Assembly: GCA_054601695.1 (NCBI GenBank)
Contig: BAAHQB010000304.1
Coordinates: 62,001 to 126,000 of the forward strand
DNA from: Amorphochlora amoebiformis
Taxonomy: Eukaryota > Cercozoa > Chlorarachniophyceae
Length of the DNA stretch: 64,000 nt
Direction: 5' to 3'
Part shown: positions 63,093-64,000 of the stretch, one piece after another
How positions within the stretch are numbered: position 1 is the stretch's first letter
Layout of the letters: each line of letters begins with the position of its first letter
Position numbers and translations under genes: made by a program
The notes under the pieces: generated by a model
Database searches by the model: none
What the model saw: only the letters and a program-made list of their open reading frames with translations
Told to the model about the DNA's origin: nothing

Positions 63093-63551
63093 AATATATG
63101 TGAATTTAGGACACCGTTTTTATATATCGACACCACACACACGTGTATAGATGTAAATGTTATACAAATGTATACGTATATATATATATATACATATTTA
63201 TATATAAATATATATATATATATATTATATATGTACATTATACAGACATAAATAGACACCTTAAGATAGAAATGCTTGATAACTAGAAAGGGTATACACA
63301 TATATAAATATACACATATACACATATATAAATATATTCAATATAGACATATCTACAGATAGATATATACATATCTATATGATTTATATATTCAATATAC
63401 ACATATTTACAGATAGATATATACATATCTATATCTTAATACCCTTAATTGAGAGAAAAATGATTGATGACTTGAGGGGCTAAAGGCACACCAGAAATGC
63501 CTAATATCATCCTTGTCGATTAGAGATTCGCTCTCGGCTAATACCTTCTGC
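62746..63551 (-). CDS. Fragments of a further minus-strand gene
   Basis: Island 63551 down to about 63435 follows ATACAG and is open: [20 protein letters not shown], then CAFSPS. Island 63282-63260 follows TTTCTAG and ends at an AAG, GTGTCT donor (IKHFYLK). Island 62795-62746 follows ATCTAG and ends at a TA, GTAAGA donor ([16 protein letters not shown]). With a GTCATC donor inside the first island the three join in phase. Another joining gives a different frame. The 5' end is beyond the window or near 63.6 kb, and the 3' end is in 62.2-62.7 kb. The product is not recognised. Confidence 0.45.
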
Positions 63552-63744
63552 CTGTATATGCGTTTTTTTTCGGTTTCGAATTCAATTGAGTAACGGAAGA
63601 GTGGAACTTTATATGTGTATTTGGGTATAATATATATATATATTATATGTATATATATACTATGTACTATGTATATATATATATGTAATATACACGATAT
63701 CTATCATATCTCTTGAGATAAGGCCCTTTTTTATTCGTATGCAT

Positions 63745-63790
63745 TCAGTATTTCGATTGTTTTTCGAAGAAGCAGCAAGTTCAACTTAAT
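63745..63790 (+). other. Exon-like island of unknown strand
   Basis: On the plus strand, GCATTCAG then YFDCFSKKQQ then a GTTCAA donor. On the minus strand the same island is open as LNLLLLRKTIEILNAYE. Nothing chooses between them. A partial repeat of the following sequence (GGATATATTCC, AGAAATAAATACGTAT) occurs at 63915-63965. Confidence 0.25.
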
Positions 63791-63864
63791 GGATATATTC
63801 CAATATTATTCGAATGTTATACACATAAGAAAGAAATAAATACGTATATATTTATACACGAATA

Positions 63865-63918
<54 letters not shown>

Positions 63919-64000
63919 ATATATTCGGATATTGTACATGCAAGAAATAAATAAATACGTATGAATGTACATGTATATATATATATATATATATGTATAT

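Overview
The window is nuclear DNA of a eukaryote, probably a unicellular one. Evidence: genes split into dozens of exons by GT-AG introns, membrane-protein families typical of eukaryotes (PLAC8, SLC35G-type EamA/DMT transporter, VPS9 domain, a eukaryotic-style PrsW protease), and degenerate TTAGGG/CCCTAA arrays of the vertebrate/fungal/stramenopile telomere type. No bacterial operons, rRNA, tRNA, CRISPR or intact transposon were seen. The taxon is not resolved.

Most long open frames are (TA)n artefacts (IYIYIY proteins). The real coding sequence lies in short islands of about 16-370 bp between TA tracts and telomere-like arrays. I assembled these islands by hand, requiring an AG acceptor, a GT donor and matching codon phase. 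This gives five genes in alternating orientation: (A) 42-2116 +, 3' part of an unknown gene; (B) 2797-11955 -, 11 exons, 453 aa, six predicted membrane helices plus a polar tail, unknown; (C) 13023-23502 +, about 15 exons, about 390 aa, SLC35G-like transporter; (D) 25501-40541 -, 25 exons, 576 aa, PLAC8 domain fused to a PrsW-type intramembrane protease; (E) 40844-60775 +, up to 42 exons, up to 811 aa, with a VPS9 Rab5-GEF domain near its C-terminus. Fragments of a sixth gene (-) lie at 62.7-63.55 kb.

Coding sequence makes up only about 12% of genes D and E. Their introns are filled with (TA)n, (CT)n, CCCTAA/TTAGGG arrays and minisatellites. Many of those minisatellites are amplified copies of the adjacent exon/intron junction. 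Several splice sites are one-base variants of the telomere repeat itself (GTAACCCTAA donors, CCCTAG acceptors).

Intergenic spacers differ by type. Convergent 3' spacers (2117-2796, 23503-25500, 60776-62300) have few TA tracts and are rich in CTAG. The two divergent promoters (11956-13022 and 40542-40843) share TGTCAC clusters.

Genes C, D and E would act on membranes (transport, intramembrane proteolysis, endosomal Rab activation). Nothing in the sequence links them in one pathway. All exon models are inferences from raw sequence without RNA evidence.
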